A stretch of 5,265 nucleotides of DNA from Porphyromonadaceae bacterium UBA2720 (GTDB lineage: Bacteria > Bacteroidota > Bacteroidia > Bacteroidales > Muribaculaceae), in assembly GCA_002353885.1 (NCBI GenBank), contig DEKO01000044.1, positions 1-5,265 of the forward strand, in the 5' to 3' direction. The notes under the pieces were generated by a model, which did not search any database, was not told the origin of the DNA, and saw nothing but the letters and a program-made list of their open reading frames with translations. This document shows positions 4,331 to 5,265 of the stretch, in pieces; position 1 is the first letter of the stretch; each line of letters starts with the position of its first letter. The position numbers were made by a program, and so were the translations under genes.

Positions 4331-4975
4331 TTAACAAAGTTTAACCATGCGCATCAGTGTGAGTATGCCGGCACGGCCCTCATTCATGAGCAGGTCGAGG
4401 ATGCTCAGGCGGGGCACGAAGCCATGGCGCGTGGCCCACAGCTGGTAGTAGGGGACATCGATGATGGGGAGGTTGTCGCCCCGTTTGCCATCAATCTTGC
4501 CCCGCAGGTCGTTAACGCTGAGATCCGAACTGATCATTGGGCATTGAGAATCGTCGCATTGTGCATTGAACTCAATGGGCAGGTCCATGAAGTCGACGAT
4601 GAGTCGCAGCAGTTGGGTGTTTAAATCTAATAGGTGGGTCTGGTGGCCGCCGACAATGATGGGCTCAAGCTCGGGGGCGATGTGGTCGAAGTAGGGCGTG
4701 CGGCCATAGGCCGAGTAGAGTGCTCCCCAGTGCAGCCGCCGCCAGTTGCCATGCTCGCTGATGCGCACCTCGCGCATGGGCGTGGCCATGTTGGCGGTCT
4801 CGCCCACAAGTGGCACAGTCAGGTTTTGAGGGCCATTGGGGCCGCAGATGCTGTAGCGGTGGTGGCTGTGTCGCAGCGGCAAGTGGCGCTCGTCAGAGTC
4901 GATGATGACCCTGCCCGCTGCCAGGGCTGCAGCCCAGTAGCGCACACTGCCCGTGCACATGCTGCCGGTGAGCAT
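4331..4975 (-). CDS. WbqC-family protein
   Basis: The chosen start is ATG 4975 (214 residues). The frame stays open to a GTG at 5083 overlapping the lepB stop, but that extension is encoded by the palindromic repeat (4980-5063) and ends in low-value Pro/Gly/Lys sequence. ATG 4960 is also possible. Family hallmarks in order are a basic patch with HSHHRYSICGPNGPQNLTVPL (36-56), where WbqC proteins have an R-x-R...NG...LT(I/V)P block; VRISEHGNWRRLHWGALYSAYGRTPYF (70-96), the conserved W...HW..L..AY...PYF core; LLDLNTQLL (115-123); and the tail YYQLWATRHGFVPRLSILDLLMNEG (176-200). WbqC proteins are tied to O-antigen or surface-sugar gene clusters in some bacteria, but the reaction is not established. 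Residues 137-147 (NAQCDDSQCPM) come from a decayed 7-bp repeat. Downstream of lepB, as is common in Bacteroidales, it is probably in the same operon. Confidence 0.88.
   Translation of the reverse strand: MLTGSMCTGSVRYWAAALAAGRVIIDSDERHLPLRHSHHRYSICGPNGPQNLTVPLVGETANMATPMREVRISEHGNWRRLHWGALYSAYGRTPYFDHIAPELEPIIVGGHQTHLLDLNTQLLRLIVDFMDLPIEFNAQCDDSQCPMISSDLSVNDLRGKIDGKRGDNLPIIDVPYYQLWATRHGFVPRLSILDLLMNEGRAGILTLMRMVKLC
4535..4567 (-). repeat. Decayed heptamer array inside wbqC
   Basis: On the minus strand the units read approximately ATGCACA, ATGCGACG, ATTCTCA, ATGCCCA, ATG. The 12 bases AATGCACAATGC match the RTGCATT array (3291-3325) read on the same strand, and ATTCTCAAT matches the AATTRAG array (3223-3264). 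They encode residues 137-147 of the WbqC protein, between its conserved core and its conserved tail. Confidence 0.45.
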
Positions 4976-4979
4976 GGTG

Positions 4980-5063
4980 GCCCCCTTCAGTCTCCCCTGA
5001 AGGGGGGAAGTCTTGTTGTAGTCACACAGAACTTCCCCCCCCTTAGGGGGGACTGAAGGGGGC
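4980..5063. repeat. C/G-rich palindromic intergenic repeat between lepB and wbqC
   Basis: Arms of 32-33 bp (4980-5011 and 5031-5063) are near-perfect inverted copies around a 19-nt spacer (5012-5030). Each arm also folds alone: 4981-4990 CCCCCTTCAG pairs with 4997-5006 CTGAAGGGGG, and 5037-5042 pairs with 5046-5051 around TTA. It occupies 84 of the 104 bases between the lepB stop and the wbqC ATG. It resembles palindromes repeated in other Bacteroidales genomes as I remember them. No T-run follows it on the minus strand, so it is more likely a repeat than a terminator. Confidence 0.85.
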
Positions 5064-5079
5064 TTTGGGATTGATGGCT

Positions 5080-5265
5080 TCACTTTTTGTCGGGGTTGGG
5101 GATGCGCAGGATGCGGTTCCAGCGTATGCCGCCATTGAAGAGTGAGTGGTCCTTGTCAAACGAGATGAGGATGATGTTGGGTGTGCCCACGATGTGGTCC
5201 TCGGGCACAAAGCCCCAGTAGCGCGAGTCGAGCGAGTTGTCGCGGTTGTCGCCCATCATCCAGTA
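5080..5265 (-). CDS. lepB: Signal peptidase I, C-terminal 61 residues (5' end beyond window)
   Basis: The visible part starts at a codon boundary (5265) and ends with TGA at 5082-5080. It opens YWMMGDNRDNSLDSRYWGFVP, which contains the signal peptidase I box E, GDN...S.DSR, part of the conserved catalytic core, followed by EDHIVGTPNIILISFD and a short basic tail ending PDKK. The enzyme is membrane-anchored and cleaves signal peptides from exported proteins on the outer face of the inner membrane. The catalytic Ser and Lys and the membrane anchor lie outside the window. A GTG overlapping the stop (GTGA) could start the next gene, but an ATG 104 bp downstream is preferred. Bacteroidales often carry two lepB genes side by side; which one this is cannot be seen. 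Confidence 0.95.
   Translation of the reverse strand, partial: YWMMGDNRDNSLDSRYWGFVPEDHIVGTPNIILISFDKDHSLFNGGIRWNRILRIPNPDKK

Noticed and set aside
4258..4344. 28-codon plus-strand ORF (MKNTVQRYSK...) as a leader peptide
   Set aside because: It overlaps the end of wbqC, runs antisense to the predicted short RNA and has no plus-strand promoter; the minus-strand promoter and terminator explain the sequence better.
4976..5083. GTG start at 5083 for the WbqC protein (250 residues)
   Set aside because: The extra 36 residues come from the palindromic repeat and WbqC proteins normally begin close to the conserved block. Kept as a finding, not as the annotated start.

Overview
The window looks like a chromosomal segment of a Bacteroidales bacterium (Prevotella, Muribaculaceae or Bacteroides type; I cannot place it further). 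The grounds are: Bacteroidetes-type promoters (-7 box TAnnTTTG, with a TTTG/TTGG -33 box about 20 bp upstream) before several transcription units; start codons without Shine-Dalgarno sequences; a signal peptidase I gene next to a WbqC-family gene; an SPFH gene paired with a small Arc-like gene; and 7-bp repeat arrays of the AATTAAG and ATGCATT kind. Every gene I can support is on the minus strand, so transcription runs from high to low coordinates.

Layout in transcription order. 5265-5080: the C-terminal end of signal peptidase I (lepB). 5063-4980: a C/G-rich palindromic repeat that fills the lepB-wbqC gap. 4975-4331: a WbqC-family protein with a decayed heptamer repeat inside its coding sequence. 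4280-3892: no protein gene, but two promoter-RNA-terminator units on the minus strand, one about 66 nt and one about 175 nt. 3875-3329: a promoter and a small acidic protein of unknown function (145 aa). 3325-3223: two heptamer arrays separated by a hairpin. 3209-1782: a phage-capsid-like protein (DUF5309/SU10-type) with an unexpected N-terminal signal peptide or membrane anchor, followed by a perfect-palindrome terminator. 1696-1245: a 452-bp palindrome-rich element made of two head-to-head copies of one repeat. 1197-1167: a promoter driving an SPFH/band 7 membrane protein (1106-147) and an Arc-like DNA-binding protein (128 to the window edge).

How the parts fit together. lepB and wbqC are conserved chromosomal genes. 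The small acidic protein and the capsid-like protein probably form a two-gene operon, with no terminase, portal or tail gene visible here. That, plus an export signal on a capsid fold, suggests a domesticated or repurposed phage module. The SPFH and Arc-like genes form a second operon. The strongest unexplained signals are the 452-bp triloop-hairpin element, the exported capsid-like protein, and the two compact RNA units.
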